Shown: positions 42,541 through 55,437, numbered from the stretch's first letter. The stretch is DNA of 64,000 bases from Lactuca virosa (GCA_928212115.1 CAKMRJ010000001.1:370983026-371047025); one strand, 5' to 3'. Notes: generated from the letters alone by a model not told the origin. Numbers and translations: made by a program.

Positions 42541-43230
42541 CTAGACTAAAAAGTGGAGTCGATCCGAGCATTGTTCTTCATGTGGAGAATGATACGTACA
42601 AGATGAAATTTTAACAACATAAGCATAGATAATCATTGGAATTAAGAAGTATAAAAGAAAAAAGACATTTCCTCTACTCTCAATAAGGCCGGATTTAAAC
42701 TCCATGTAAATATTAAAAATGACATTCATAATGAGCAGACCAACGCCGACAAGACTTGTCAATGTTCTTTGATGACCTTTGACACCAAAGAAGACATTAT
42801 ATGTTTTAAAATAGGGACAAAAGGGGAAATGTTTGCATACTTAGCTTCTTCATACAATGTATTGTACATAACAATACTAGTTTCTAACAACAGTATCAAT
42901 GTCGCATAACCAATATAAAAATGTACAATTGAAGGAGAAATTATCTGGTCCAAAACAAGTTTCTCTTTTGAGGGAAACGCCTCCCCGAATCAGATGCTAT
43001 TATTAAAATGCAAACTAATGATGTTATTGTAATCATGAATCTTACTAACACCATAAATCGATCATACATGTCTTGGTTTCAACAACCCCTTTTACAAAAC
43101 AATAATTGTAGAGATTGACCATCGTTTCATTCAATTGGGTGAAATTTATGCTCGACGACGATTCAACAAATTTGTAAACTAGTTTCACATGATAGTAACA
43201 ATCTGAATCTCAGTTATTTGATGAATTCAT
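42541..43230 (-). pseudogene. Array unit 2, minus copy
   Basis: Two open parts, 42759-42953 (HFYIGYATLILLLETSIVMYN) and 42541-42762 (VGVGLLIMNVIFNIYMEF, then LLYFLIPMIIYAYVVKI), overlap by a one-base shift. TGA at codon 7. Starts at the palindrome ATGAATTCAT (43221-43230). Confidence 0.75.
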
Positions 43231-43887
43231 ATTTTTAACTTAGTGTTACTATGTGTGAAACAAGTTTACAAAATAGTTTGGATCTTCGTCAGACATAAAT
43301 TTCACCAAATTGAATGAAACACACGTCCATCTCTAAAACTATTGTTTTGTTAATGATGTGGTTGAAGACCAAGACATGTATGGTTGAATTACCATGTTCT
43401 TGGGATGCATGATAGCAGTAGCATCATTAGTTTTCATTCTCCTAATTTCAACTGATTTGGGGAGGTCTTTCCACCAAAAGAGATACCGATTTCGACCAGA
43501 TATTTCTCATTAAATAGTACATCTCTTATACTGGTTCCCGCGACATTGTTATTTCTATTGGACACTACTACTGTAATGTATAATACATTAGAAGAAGCAG
43601 CTAAATATGCAAACATAGCCCTTTTTGTCCCCATTTTGGCATATCGAATGTATTCCTTGGTGTCAAAGGACAACAAAAGAACATTGACAAGTTTTTCCGG
43701 CGTTGGTTTGCTTACTATACATGTCATTTTTAATACTTATCTAAAGCTTAAATCCGACCTTATTGATTGTATAGCAAAGGTTTTTTTTTTGTTGTTTTAC
43801 TTCTTCATACTAATGTTTATTTATGCTTACACGGTTAAAATTACATCATGTATGTGTCCTCCGCATAAAAAATGGTGCTCGGATTGA
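43221..43887 (+). pseudogene. Array unit 2, plus copy
   Basis: Open part 43546-43887, MLFLLDTTTVMYN to PHKKWCSD. The N-terminal half is out of frame and has early stops directly after the shared palindrome. Confidence 0.75.
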
Positions 43888-44086
43888 CTCTATTTTTGAA
43901 AATTGGTATTTCATTTCAAATAACTTTTTACATTAATTAGAATCGCTAGAACTTCAACACACCCAAACACTCAGACAAACTATGTATCACCGAAAGAAGA
44001 CAAACTAAAGTTCTACTTCATAATATACACCGCTCTGAGAGCCGGATCTTGCGAACAAGTCATGATCTGACACAAATCATCTAGAT

Positions 44087-44776
44087 CTAGACTAAAAAGT
44101 GGAGTCGATCCGAGCACTGTTCTTCATGTGGAGAAGGATAAGTACAAGATGAAATTTTAACAATGCAAGCATAGATAATCATTGGAATTAAGAAGTATTA
44201 AAGCAAAAAGACATTTACTATACTCTCAATAAGGTCGGATTTAAACTCCATGTAAATATTAAAAATGACATTCATAATGAGCAGACGAACGCCAGCAAGA
44301 CTTTTCAATGTTCTTTGATGCCCTTTGACACCAAAGAAGACATTAGATGTTTTAAAATAGGGACAAAAAGGGAAATGTTTGCATACTTAGCTGCTTCGTA
44401 CAATCTATTGTACATTACAATACTAGTTTCCAACAACAATATCAATGTCGCATAACCCATATAAAAATTTACAATTGAAGGAGAAATTATCTGGTCCAAA
44501 ACAAGTATCTCTTTTTAGGGTAACACCTCCCCAAATCAGCTGCTATTAGTAAAATGCAAACTAATGATGTAATTGTAATCATGAATCTTACGAACACCAT
44601 AAATCGGTAATACCTGTCTTGGTTTCAACAACACATTTTACAAAACAATATATGTAGAGATTGACCATCGTTTCATTCAGTTGGGTGAAATTCATGCCCG
44701 ACGACAATTCAACAAATTTGTAAACTTGTTTCACATGATAGTAACAATCTGAATCTCAGTTATTTAATGAATTCAT
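44087..44776 (-). pseudogene. Array unit 3, minus copy
   Basis: Open part 44305-44499, same protein as unit 2's minus copy with few changes; the shared shift and the codon-7 TGA are both present. Confidence 0.75.
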
Positions 44777-45434
44777 ATTTTTAACTTAGTGTTTCTATAG
44801 TGTGAAACAAGTTTACAAAATAGTTTGGATCTTCGTCAAACATAAATTTCACCAAATTGAATGAAACACCGGTCCATCTCTTAAACTATTATCTTGTTAA
44901 TGATGTTGTTGAAGACCAAGACATGTATGATCGACTTACCATGTTCGTGGGATGCATGATAGCAATAGCATCATTCGTTTTCATTCTCCTAAATTCAACT
45001 GATTTTGGGAGGTCTTTCCGCCAAAAGAGATACCGATTTCGACCAGATGTTTCTCATTAAATAGTACGTCTCTTATACTGGTTCCCGCGACATTGTTATT
45101 GTTATTGGACACTACTACTATAATGTATAATACATTGGACGAAGCAGCTAAGTATGCAAACATAGACCTTTTTGTCCCCATTTTGGCATATCTAATGCAT
45201 TCCTTGGTGTCAAAGGACAACAAAACAACATTGACAAGTTTTGCCGACGTTGGTTTGATTACTATACATGTCATTTTTAATACTTATCTGGAGCTTAAAT
45301 CCGACCTTATTGATTATATAGCAAAGGTTTTTTTTTTGTTGTTTTACTTCTTCATACTAATGATTATTTATGCTTACACGGTTAAAATTCCATCATGTAT
45401 GTGTCTTCCGCATAAAAAATGGTGTTCGGATTGA
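44767..45434 (+). pseudogene. Array unit 3, plus copy
   Basis: N-terminal part open at 44857-45060 (NETPVHLLNYYLVNDVVEDQDMYDRL, then FVGCMIAIASFVFILL). It shifts near 45005 and continues open at 45093-45434 to PHKKWCSD. This copy shows most clearly that the ancestral protein ran through both parts, about 200 residues. Confidence 0.78.
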
Positions 45435-45633
45435 CTCTATTTTTGAAAATTGGTATTTCATTTCATAGAACTTTGTACATTAATTAGAATTGCTAGAACT
45501 TCGGCACACCCAAACACTCAGACAAATTACGTATCACCGAAAGAAGACAAACTAAAGTTCTGTTTCAGCAGATACACCGCTCTGGGAGCCGGATCTAGCG
45601 AACAAGTCATGATGTGACACAAATAATCTTGAT

Positions 45634-46324
45634 CTAGGCTAAAAATTGGAGTCGATCCGAGCATTGTTCTTCATGTGGAGAAGGATACGTACAAGATGAA
45701 ATTTTAAGAACGTAAGCATAGATAATCATTGGAATTAAGAAGTCTAAAAGCAAAAAGACATTTCCTATACTCTCAATAAGGCCGAATTTAAACTCCTTGT
45801 AAATATTAAAAATGACATTCATAATGAGCAGACCAACACTGACAAGACTTGTCAATGTTCTTTAATGCCCTTTGACACCAAAGAAGATATTATATGTTTT
45901 TAAAATAGATATAAAAGGGGAAATGTTTGCATACTTAGCTGCTTCGTGCAATATATTGTACATTACAATACTAGTTTCCAACAACAATATCAATGTCGCA
46001 TAACCAATATAAAAATGTACAATTGAAGGAGAAATTATCTGGTCCAAAACAAGTATCTCTTTTGAGGGAAACACCTCCCCAAATCAGCTGCTATTAGTAA
46101 AATGCAAACTAATGATGTAATTGTAATCATGAATCTTATGAACACCATAAATCGGTCATACCTATCTTGGTTTCAACAACACATTTTACAAAACAATATA
46201 TGTATAGATTGACCATCGTTTCATTCAGTTGGGTGAAATTCATGCCCGATGATGATTCAACAAATTTGTAAACTTGTTTCACATGATAGTAACAATCTGA
46301 ATCTCAGTTATTTGATGAATTCAT
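45634..46324 (-). pseudogene. Array unit 4, minus copy
   Basis: Open parts 45862-46074 (FPSKEILVLDQIISPSIVHFY) and 45634-45855. TGA at codon 7. An extra T/A run shifts the middle relative to units 2-3. Confidence 0.75.
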
Positions 46325-46981
46325 ATTTTTAACTTAGTGTTTCTATAGTGTGAAACAAGTTTACAAAATAGTTTGGATCTTCGTCAGACATAAATTTCAC
46401 CAAATTGAATGAAACACCGGTCCATCTCTTAAACTATTTTTTTGTTAATGATGTTGTTGAAGACCAAGACATGTATGATCGACTTACCATGTTCGTGGGA
46501 TACATGATAGCAATAGCATCATTAGTTTTCATTCTCCTAAATTCAACTGATTTTGGGTGGTCTTTCCGCCAAAAGAGATACCGGTTTCGACCAGATGTTT
46601 CTCATTAAATAGTATATCTCTTATACTGGTTCCCGCGACATTGTTATTGTTATTGGACACTACTACTGTAATGTATAATACATTGGACGAAGCAGCTAAG
46701 TATGCAAACATAGCCCTTTTTGTTCCCATTTTGGCATATCTAATGCATTCCTTGGTGTCAAAGGACAACAAAACAACATTGACAAGTTTTGCTGACGTTG
46801 GTTTGCTTACTATACATGTCATTTTTAATACTTATCTGGAGCTTAAATCCGACCTTATTGATTGTATAGCAAAGGTTTTTTTTTGTTGTTTTACTTCTTC
46901 ATACTAATGATTATTTATGCTTACACGGTTAAAATTCCATCATGTATGTGTCTTCCGCATAAAAAATGGTGTTCAGATTGA
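46315..46981 (+). pseudogene. Array unit 4, plus copy
   Basis: Open parts 46405-46608 and 46557-46907. A shorter T-run near 46876 shifts the last hydrophobic segment. Nearly identical to unit 5's plus copy. Confidence 0.78.
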
Positions 46982-47180
46982 CTCTTTTTTTGAAAATTGG
47001 TATTTCATTTCATAGAACTTTGTACATTAATTAGAATTGCTAGAACTTCGACACACCCAAACACTCAGACAAATTACGTGTCACCGAAAGAAGACAAACT
47101 AAAGTTCTGCTTCAGCAGATACACCGCTCTGAGAGCCGGATCTAGCGAACAAGTCATGATGTGACACAAATCATCTTGAT

Positions 47181-47871
47181 CTAGACTAAAAAGTGGAGTC
47201 GATCTGAGCACTGTTCTTCATGTGGAGAAGGATACGTACAAGATGAAATTTTAACAACGTAAGCATAGATAATCATTGGAATTAAGAAGTATAAAAACAA
47301 AAAGACATTTCCTATACTCTCAATAAGGCCGAATTTAAACTCCATGTAAATATTAAAAATGACATTCATAATGAGCAGGCCAACGCTGACATGACTTGTC
47401 AATGTTCTTTGATGCCCTTTGACACCAAAGAAGATATTATATGTTTTTTAAATAGAGATAAAAGGGGAAATGTTTGCATACTTAGCTGCTTCGTGCAATG
47501 TATTGTACATTACAATATTAGTTTCCAACAACAATATCAATGTCGCATAACCAATATAAAAATGTACAATTGAAGGAGAAATTATGTGGTCCAAAACAAG
47601 TATCTCTTTTGAGGGAAACACCTCCACAAATCAGCTGCTATTAGTAAAATGCAAACTCATGATGTTATTGTAATCGTGAATCTTACGAACACCATAAATC
47701 GGTCATACCTGTCTTGGTTTCAACAACACCTTTTACAAAACAATAATTGTAGAGATTGACCATCGCTTCATTCAATTGGGTGAAATTTCAGCCCGACGAC
47801 TATTCAAAAAATTTGTAAACTTGTTTCACATGATAGTAACAATCTGAATTTCAGTTATTTGATGAATTCAT
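47181..47871 (-). pseudogene. Array unit 5, minus copy
   Basis: Open part 47181-47402 (hydrophobic C-terminal half ending CSDRLHFLV). The N-terminal half carries TGA at codon 7. Confidence 0.75.
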
Positions 47872-48528
47872 ATTTTTAAGTTAGTGTGACTATAGTGTGA
47901 AACAAGTTTACAAAATAGTTTGGATCTTCGTCAGACATAAATTTCACCAAATTGAATGAAACACCGGTCCATCTCTTAAACTATTTTTTTGTTAATGATG
48001 TTGTTGAAGACCAAGACATGTATGATCGACTTACCATGTTCGTGGGATACATGATAGCAATAGCATCATTAGTTTTCATTCTCCTAAATTCAACTGATTT
48101 TGGGAGGTCTTTCCGCCAAAAGTGATACCGGTTTCGACCAGATGTTTCTCATTAAATAGTATATCTCTTATACTGGTTCCCGCGACATTGTTATTGTTAT
48201 TGGACACTACTACTGTAATGTATAATACATTGGACGAAGCAGCTAAGTATGCAAACATAGCCCTTTTTGTTCCCATTTTGGCATATCTAATGCATTCCTT
48301 GGTGTCAAAGGACAACAAAACAACATTGACAAGTTTTGCTGATGTTGGTTTGCTTACTATACATGTCATTTTTAATACTTATCTGGAGCTTAAATCCGAC
48401 CTTATTGATTGTATAGCAAAGGTTTTTTTTTGTTGTTTTACTTCTTCATACTAATGATTATTTATGCTTACACGGTTAAAATTCCATCATGTATGTGTCT
48501 TCCGCATAAAAAATGGTGTTCAGATTGA
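47862..48528 (+). pseudogene. Array unit 5, plus copy
   Basis: Open part 48122-48454 has the same protein sequence as unit 4's over the shared stretch, and the same short T-run lesion, indicating recent duplication or conversion. Confidence 0.78.
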
Positions 48529-48727
48529 CTCTTTTTTTGAAAATTGGTATTTCATTTCATAGAACTTTGTACATTAATTAGAATTGCTAGAACTTCGACA
48601 CACCCAAACACTCAGACAAATTACGTGTCACCGAAAGAAGACAAACTAAAGTTCTGCTTCAGCAGATACACCGCTCTGAGAGCCGGATCTAGCGAACAAG
48701 TCATGATGTGACACAAATCATCTTGAT

Positions 48728-49346
48728 CTAGACTAAAAAGTGGAGTCGATCCGAGCACTGTTCTTCATGTGGAGAAGGATACGTACAAGATGAAAAATTA
48801 ACAACGTAATCATAGATAACCATTGGAATTAAGAAGTATAAAAGCAAAAAGACATTTCCTATACTCTCAATAAGGCCAAATTTAAACTACATGTAAATAT
48901 TAAAAATGACATTCATAGTGAGCAGACCAACGCCGACAAGACTTGTCAATGTTCTTTGATGCCCTTTGACACCAAAGAAGACATTATATGTTACAAAAGG
49001 GGAAATGTTTGCATACTTAGTTGCTTCGTATAATGTATGTACATTGCAATACTAGTGTCCAACAACAATATCAATGTTGTAGAACCAATATAAAAGATGT
49101 ACCTCCCCAAATCAGCTGCTACTACGAAAATGCAAACTAATGATGTTATTGTTATCATATGAACACCATCAATCGGTCATACCTGTCTTGGTTTTCAACC
49201 ACACCTTTTACAAAGCAACAATTGTGGAGATTGACCATCTTTTCATTCAACTTGGTGAAATTTATGCCTGACGAGGATTCAACAATATTGTAAATTTGTT
49301 TTACATGATAGTAACAATATGAATCTGAGTTATTTGATGAACTCAT
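48728..49346 (-). pseudogene. Array unit 6, minus copy (best N-terminus)
   Basis: The only minus copy with TCA rather than TGA at codon 7, giving an open N-terminal part, 49155-49346: MSSSNNSDSYCYYHV, then SSSGINFTKLNEKMVN, ending near FI. Short deletions follow, so it is still a pseudogene (619 bp versus about 690). Confidence 0.75.
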
Positions 49347-49504
49347 ATTTGTAACTTAGTGTTACTATTATGTGAAACAAGTTTATAAAATAGTTTGGAT
49401 CTTTGTCATACATAAATTTCACCAAATTGAATGAAATGTTAGTCCATCTCTAAAATTATTGTTTTGTTAATGGTCTAAGACCAAGACATGTATGACTGAC
49501 TTAC
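49337..49504 (+). pseudogene. Array unit 6, plus copy, cut by Gypsy D
   Basis: Only the first 168 bp, up to GACTTAC, precede the insertion of Gypsy D. The rest should lie beyond D's far end, outside or deleted from this window. Confidence 0.75.
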
Positions 49505-49628
49505 TGTCACAACTAGCATTTTGGCTAGGAAATTCCGTCCTCATTAAGCAATAAATATGGTGAGACTCGTGCTAACACATTAGAAGTATACTTTATGGTT
49601 CCTAATGGACCATGAAAATATAAAATGC

Positions 49629-49905
49629 AAATCTCTCCATGTATCTCAAATCTCTCCCAAATCTCTCCAAGTATGTGAAATCTCTCCCAAATCTCTCCAA
49701 GTATGTGAAATCTCTCCAAGTATATGAAATCTCTCCAAGTATATGAAATCTCTTCCAAATCTCTCCAAGTATGTGAAATCTCTCCCAAATCTCTCCAAGT
49801 ATGTGAAATCTCTCCAAGTATGTGAAATCTCTCCCAAATCTCTCCAAGTATGTGAAATCTCTCCCAAATCTCTCCAAGTATGTGAAATCTCTTCCAAATC
49901 TCTCT
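49629..49905 (+). repeat. Minisatellite in D 5' LTR
   Basis: Repeats built from AAATCTCTCC and AAGTATGTG, units of about 19 or 30 bp; CCAAGTAT occurs nine times. The 3' LTR copy (57430-57655) has six. Confidence 0.88.
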
Positions 49906-51809
49906 ATGTACCTTCCTCGGTCGAAAACAGCCCAAAATCGAAGGAGAAAACCCAAAAGGACCCTCTTGGCCAGAATACCCTAGTCACTTCGGAACTCCTC
50001 TTGTTTTGGTCAATCTCGCAAGTCCGGAAGAGTGACTCCGGAATAAGCCTCGCTCCAGAAGACATCGCTTAAGACTACTTCAGAAGTTCTAGCCAGCCTT
50101 CGCATCTCCGGTCCGGACCTCCAGGCTTCGCTTGCAGCTTCGGAACTTGCCTGTTGACTCCAGAATCTTGGGAATGACTCCGGATTTTTGCTGAGAGGCT
50201 CCAGAACTTCTCTAAGTACTTCGGACCCTCGCAGGAACAAGCCTCCACTCCGGATTTTTGTCCATTTCAAACTTTTTCTTCATTTTGAGGCATTTTGACG
50301 TCGGGAATTCCTCCAAACTCGTGTTTTTCATATTTTAGACCCCTTAAACCCCTAATTTATGCCAAAATTGATTATTTTAAACATATTTATATAAAATAAT
50401 ACCCAAGATTTTTAAGGGATTCTAAGAAGATAAGGGTTGACTTTATGATGTGATGCAAATTCTTCATTTCCCATGCAATCCCAGTTAAACACAAAATATC
50501 CATGGGTAACCAAGCATTGTACACCAGTCCTCCAAGCAAGTGTCATGTCACCCTTATCCCCTCCTTCTTGAATACGTGAACTCCCTCATTTCCTCCCCAT
50601 AATTCTACTTCTCACTTTCACATCCAGTAAACTTCTAAGAGTACTCTCAACTCCTTCAAGCTTCAAGTCCCACTCCTTCAAGGAAAATTGCCAAATTTTT
50701 GTAAGTGTTTCATCTTCTTTGACTAATTATTCTCCACATTATTCCTAAGATTTCATTATATTTACAAATAAAGTTATTCTTAGGATATTCTAAAGTTCAA
50801 AGAACCTTTCAAGTGTTGGAATTTGGAAGCTCCTTAACACTTCATCAAATCACCCACAAAACTAACTCAAGACGAGCTTCATACCCCTACTTTTTCGAGA
50901 TTAATATTGTTTTTGGGGGAGAATACAAGTCAAAGTCTTTGTATAAATCATGATTTAGTTGCTTATTGTGTATGCATGCCATCTTACATGTGTTTAAGTA
51001 TGAAAACTCTTGTAAATAGTCCAAAAACTCGAGATTTTGGTTAAGTCTCAAGAGTTTGGATTATATCTCACAAATCACGTTTGGAATCAAGAACTAGTAT
51101 GTTACCAAGTATAAGTCACGAAATTTTAGAACAACAACTATAAGGATTTATTTTAAAATTTGCTTAAACAAGTTGTTGGACAAAATATTTTGGAAAATGA
51201 TTAAAGTATGGAAATATTAATATTTTAGATCATTTTTGGACAAACATAAATACAAGGGTTATCTTGGAATGTTATGTCCTATTCATGACTTTTTACCAGA
51301 TTAACAAACTATTTGTGATTATTTATAAATATTTAATATAAATAATTTTAACAAGGAAAATATACGAAAACAGAGTTTTCATGACAAAAATATTTACATG
51401 TCATAAACTGCTGTCGTAAAACCTCCAAGAACATAAGTAATGTTCTATATGTCATAAAACAGAAAATGTTTGTCATAACCTGCAGTTATAAATTTATACA
51501 ATTTATAACTTGACACTTTTTCTCTTGACTAAAATGGCTTATTTTTCAATAAACGAAAAGGAACGAACACGAGCACCCAGTTAACGAGCATAATCAACGA
51601 TATGGAACGAGAACGATATTTCTATTCAATGAGTACGAATTTCATTATTTATCTAACAAATAATGGATCTCTAACGATTGCTCAAAAGGTTGTTAATATT
51701 CTAGTCAGACAAATTTTCAAAAGTACCTAAATATAAAAATATTAGTGTACGTCTAAAGTCCTGTAAGGAGTTATAGTCAGAGTCTCCTAGAGGGGAAGAG
51801 GGAAAATGT

Positions 51810-51838
51810 GTATAGATCTATACGGGGTTGACACCCCG
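51810..51838 (+). other. Palindrome plus stem-loop in D LTR
   Basis: GTATAGATCTATAC (perfect 14-bp palindrome) followed by CGGGGT-TGAC-ACCCCG. Element E has the same palindrome and a base-swapped stem at 61081-61111. Confidence 0.6.
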
Positions 51839-52955
51839 CAACTTCGATGTTCGCTACAGCTAGACATGCCAGTCTAGGGTGACAAATGTCTTTTCCAAAA
51901 CGAGGGTGCCTGAGAAACGCCAAAACAGGCTTCCGCCATATTAGTATGGTTATAACGACTCACAACAATATGTTATGTCATCTAGAAATTTATGTAAGGA
52001 AAAACCTCATAAATAAATTTTGGCACGTTGTGTTGACTGTACTATACATGATAAGTGATGATCCGCATTTGTTGCGTTGATTGTCCTTTTTCATTGCGTA
52101 GAATGTCCACAATCGCCATGTTGATTCTTTCACCTAACAAGTATAGAGTCTAAATACTGCTATTTTACAAATTAAAAAGCGTAGGACTTTATGGAAAACG
52201 TTTGTAAACGATTTTGAAAACGATAAACTAACCCACACATGTACACAGTTGGAAATAGAACTTACGAATATTTTATAGCAGAAAATATAGGATTTTCTGG
52301 AGAAAAAGATTTTCTACGATTTCGATAACGATAAACTAGAACGCACACTCAATCTTACTCGATAAGAAGAACAAGATTTTCAACCATATTCTCTTTTTGA
52401 AAATAAGGGATTTTCTGGAAACGGTTGACTATTACTATTCAAAAGAACTATTCTCGAACACAGCTCGCCTTTATAAATTTAACTACTTTTCAAAAATCAT
52501 TCCTTATAAGGATGAACAAAAGTAACGACATGCACACATATATCCATGATTTTCAAAGCAAGGCTTCAAACGATTTCATAGAAAATGTCGGATTTTCTGA
52601 AAGTACAATAAGAACGATTCTAAACAAGTGTAAACGATTTTATACAAAAATGCTCATGAACTCACCAACTTTTTAGTTGACGCTTTTCAAAACGACTTGT
52701 ATTCTCAGGGATCTAGTAAGCAGGTACCAAGGGACGCGGATGCAGGTCTATTTAGCTGTAGTTTTGAATTTTCTGCTTATGTCTCTTTTGTGTAACTCGA
52801 AGAACAAATACAATGTTTAAACAATGTAAATTCGTTATCTCAATGTATGATGTTTGGATTGCTCTGTTTCATTTATATTCAATTGTTATGATACTGCACA
52901 ATGTAGTCACCCGCCTTCGGACGTTTCCGCCGTCTGGTCCGGAGGTGTGACAGAT

Positions 52956-52967
52956 TAGTATCAGAGC
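52956..52967 (+). promoter_or_regulatory. Element D primer-binding site
   Basis: TAGTATCAGAGC, one change from the usual TGGTATCAGAGC. The sequence from here to 54555 is leader plus eroded gag; a frame at 53282-53524 has no recognisable domain. Confidence 0.75.
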
Positions 52968-54555
52968 ATTGTTTATAGTGAACTGGTATATCTAGCCATA
53001 CAAGATATACAACTATAAATACAATGGGACTAAAACGCCTCTGCCTAAAAGTAAACTTTAAAAAGATAAGTATTTTATAAAAGTATGCATATCTACTAAC
53101 ACAGTATCATAACGAGAAGAAAAACAAAAGTAACTAAAGGTTGAACGCTATAGTCAAACCTAGACAGTATGTAATCATATCTGGGATAAATATAGCCTGA
53201 TCAACTATAGTTATTTGAGATATGACTAACATGTGCTTGGGAGTGATGGTGGTGTTGCAACAAACCTAAAACCTACCAACTATGAGTACAAGAGAATACT
53301 ATAATCGAACATCAAGTTTAAAATACTATAGGAGTATTTTAGGATACTATAAACCCCTCCCACACCTAAATCTTTCCCCGTATATCTCGTACCTCGATTC
53401 TCGCACAAACAATGTAGTTGAAATTCCTCGCCAAGACTTCTACTACCCTGTCATGATGATTTACGGATGGGGCAAGGAGAGACCAAAAGAAGTCCATGAG
53501 GAAAAACCCAGAAGTGAATCCTAAGGAATACCAAGAGATAAATTGTGAAAGGGAGGATTTCGACTAAGGGCCAAACAATGATGAAAGCGCCGAGGGAACT
53601 CATAGCAAGCTTATTCCTATTGGCAGAAGACCCTTTCACCTTTCTCTTCCTAAATACATAAACACCCCATATAGGTACTCCTGGAATAGACATACCTAGA
53701 AACAAAACGATACCCACGCAAAAACAAGTTGAGAAATTGACTCTTATCCAATTTAGGGCGCACCTTCACGAAAGACACCCCGATCCACAATCGACGTGCA
53801 CCGAACTCCGATAGCCAACACCCTCACAAATCAAGCATGACATCCGTATGGGCCACGAGTAACCCAAATTGACTCCCGGTTTCCAACTCTCTGTCATGGA
53901 ATAATGGAAACCGTAAGCAAAACACAGTACGCAACAATGTAAATCCGATCCTCTACAAGTAACAAGAACACCATTCCAAATGCTTTGCGAAACCCACAAG
54001 TAGAACCAGAAAACTATGCAGACCATCTACACCCCCTTGAAAGATGAGGTGGTCATTTAGAGACCACAACTCATTGTAATCAAGGCTAGGGCAGCCTTAG
54101 CAGTGTAAAGAACACAAAAAGAGCACTCAGGATAGGAGTAAAAAGGCCAAGCACCTTGTGCGCCATGTCGATAAAAGAGAATCACCGCACCACTCGCCTT
54201 AGGTTCATAATGCCTTTAATCGCAACCAGTAGTAGTAAACCAAGCGGAATACGCCCTCCAAGAATCCATACAACCAAATCTGCTAACTATGTGCTATTTT
54301 GACAGACTTAACGTCATGCAATATATGTTTCCACTCAATACCATAACTGCATCATGGGGATGTAGGTTGACACAATTAAAAACAGTATGTTAAGATTATA
54401 TGAGTAAACTCACTTGAAATCAACTACGGGTACTTACGAGCTCACTTTTCGTGTGCAACAGAGTCATGTCTTCCCATGAAGATAACTAGTACCTCGACAG
54501 TGCACCGGTCCTACGAATAGACTCCACCACTTTCCAAGCCACCGTAGCAGCCGCC

Positions 54556-55047
54556 ATGGCATACTTCAACGCCAACAGCGCGAACGAAAATGGAAGCAGT
54601 ATCGATAAATCCAACCGTAACTACAATCGGGGAAACCAACGAAGAACAACTCGCCAATGCACCCGAAAACCTAAACCTAAGCTCAAGAAACGAAAGTTCG
54701 GAAACGAAAAGGGAGGTAGTTCGACTCAGAGGCTTACTAAAAGACAACAAGCGGGATCAGTCCCTACCCCTACTAACCCTACTCCTTCCACATCGAGACA
54801 ATCATATCTTGGGAACAATCCAACCTGCAACAAGTGCAAATACCATCATTGGGGAGCCTGCCGGAAATTTCGTTGCAGAAGATGCAACAAGATGGGACAC
54901 ACCTCCCCCTACTGTAAGGCCCCGGCCCCATGCGTCACTCCAACCCTCAACCCAGAAGTAAGTCCCGTTTGTCACAAGTGCGGTGCAACAGGACATTTCA
55001 AGAGAGAATGTCCAACAGAGATGATTAACGAAGGAGTCGACAACTAG
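54556..55047 (+). pseudogene. gag: Element D gag, nucleocapsid end
   Basis: Open frame of 163 codons holding the C-terminal end of a Gypsy Gag. A basic Arg/Lys/Asn-rich stretch (residues about 15-60) is followed by zinc-binding motifs: CNKCKYHHWGAC, CRRCNKMGHTSPYC and CHKCGATGHFKREC, the last two of CX2CX4HX4C type. The first ATG is not the real Gag start; the capsid part upstream is eroded. The frame stops soon after, and no protease DSG motif was found in the following 400 bp. Confidence 0.75.
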
Positions 55048-55437
55048 ACAGGAAGAGGCGACAAGGAACCCTACTGCAGTTTTTGGTACGTTCCACGACA
55101 AACTTTAGGCATCGAATTATCACAAAAAGTTTTTGTCAATTAAAAAAAAACATAATCCAAAAACTATTTTCTCGTTAGAACAAATCCTATAAATCACGGG
55201 AAGCTAGGGATCCTTACGAATGGACCATGATGGTCCCATATGAGCGTTAGTATCATATATAGTTAGGATTCCGCAAACTAAGGGCGTGCGATTCCGCCTT
55301 ATTTTTCTGTCCTTGGGCTGAATAGCGATTAGGACAGAACCCCGCAGTCAACCATCTCTAAAAATCCTAAGTATGTACGGTTAGGTCACATCCATCTATA
55401 GTGGAAGGACCTGGCAGAATTCAGATTACGAATTCCC

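Larger units (their letters stand above)
40755..49504. repeat. Tandem array, 1547-bp unit, about 5.7 copies
   Basis: A marker block (TGTATGTGTCTTCCGCAT and variants) recurs at 40755, 42302, 43849, 45397, 46943 and 48490, a period of 1546-1548 bp. Every unit has the order: spacer, minus-strand gene copy, palindromic centre, plus-strand gene copy. Units 4 and 5 are nearly identical (their plus copies look the same), the outer units more diverged. The left end abuts a truncated LTR; the right end is cut by Gypsy D after 1015 bp of unit 6. Confidence 0.92.
49505..52952 (+). repeat. Element D 5' LTR (3448 bp)
   Basis: Ends GGAGGTGTGACA. A minisatellite lies at 49629-49905 and a CTTCGGAA/CTCCGGA-rich stretch at 49935-50270. 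Donor-like TTT|GTAAGT is at 50701 and acceptor-like TTCTCAG at 52708. A palindrome plus stem lies at 51810-51838. Frames around 49525-50270 are by-products of repeats; no gene otherwise. Confidence 0.88.

Noticed and set aside
40755..49504. Array considered as a centromere-type satellite or CRISPR-like array
   Set aside because: The unit is too long, contains decayed genes in both orientations, and there are no short direct repeats with unique spacers.
40755..49504. Array genes as functional receptors or channels
   Set aside because: Every copy has stops or frameshifts, and the head-to-head copies lack room for a promoter.
49525..49955. Repetitive minus-strand frames of up to 136 codons
   Set aside because: Translation of the LTR minisatellite in all frames; unit of about 30 bp keeps all frames open.
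53282..53524. 80-codon frame MSTREYYNRTSS in element D
   Set aside because: Could be an eroded Gag start, but no motif supports it; left in the D interior.
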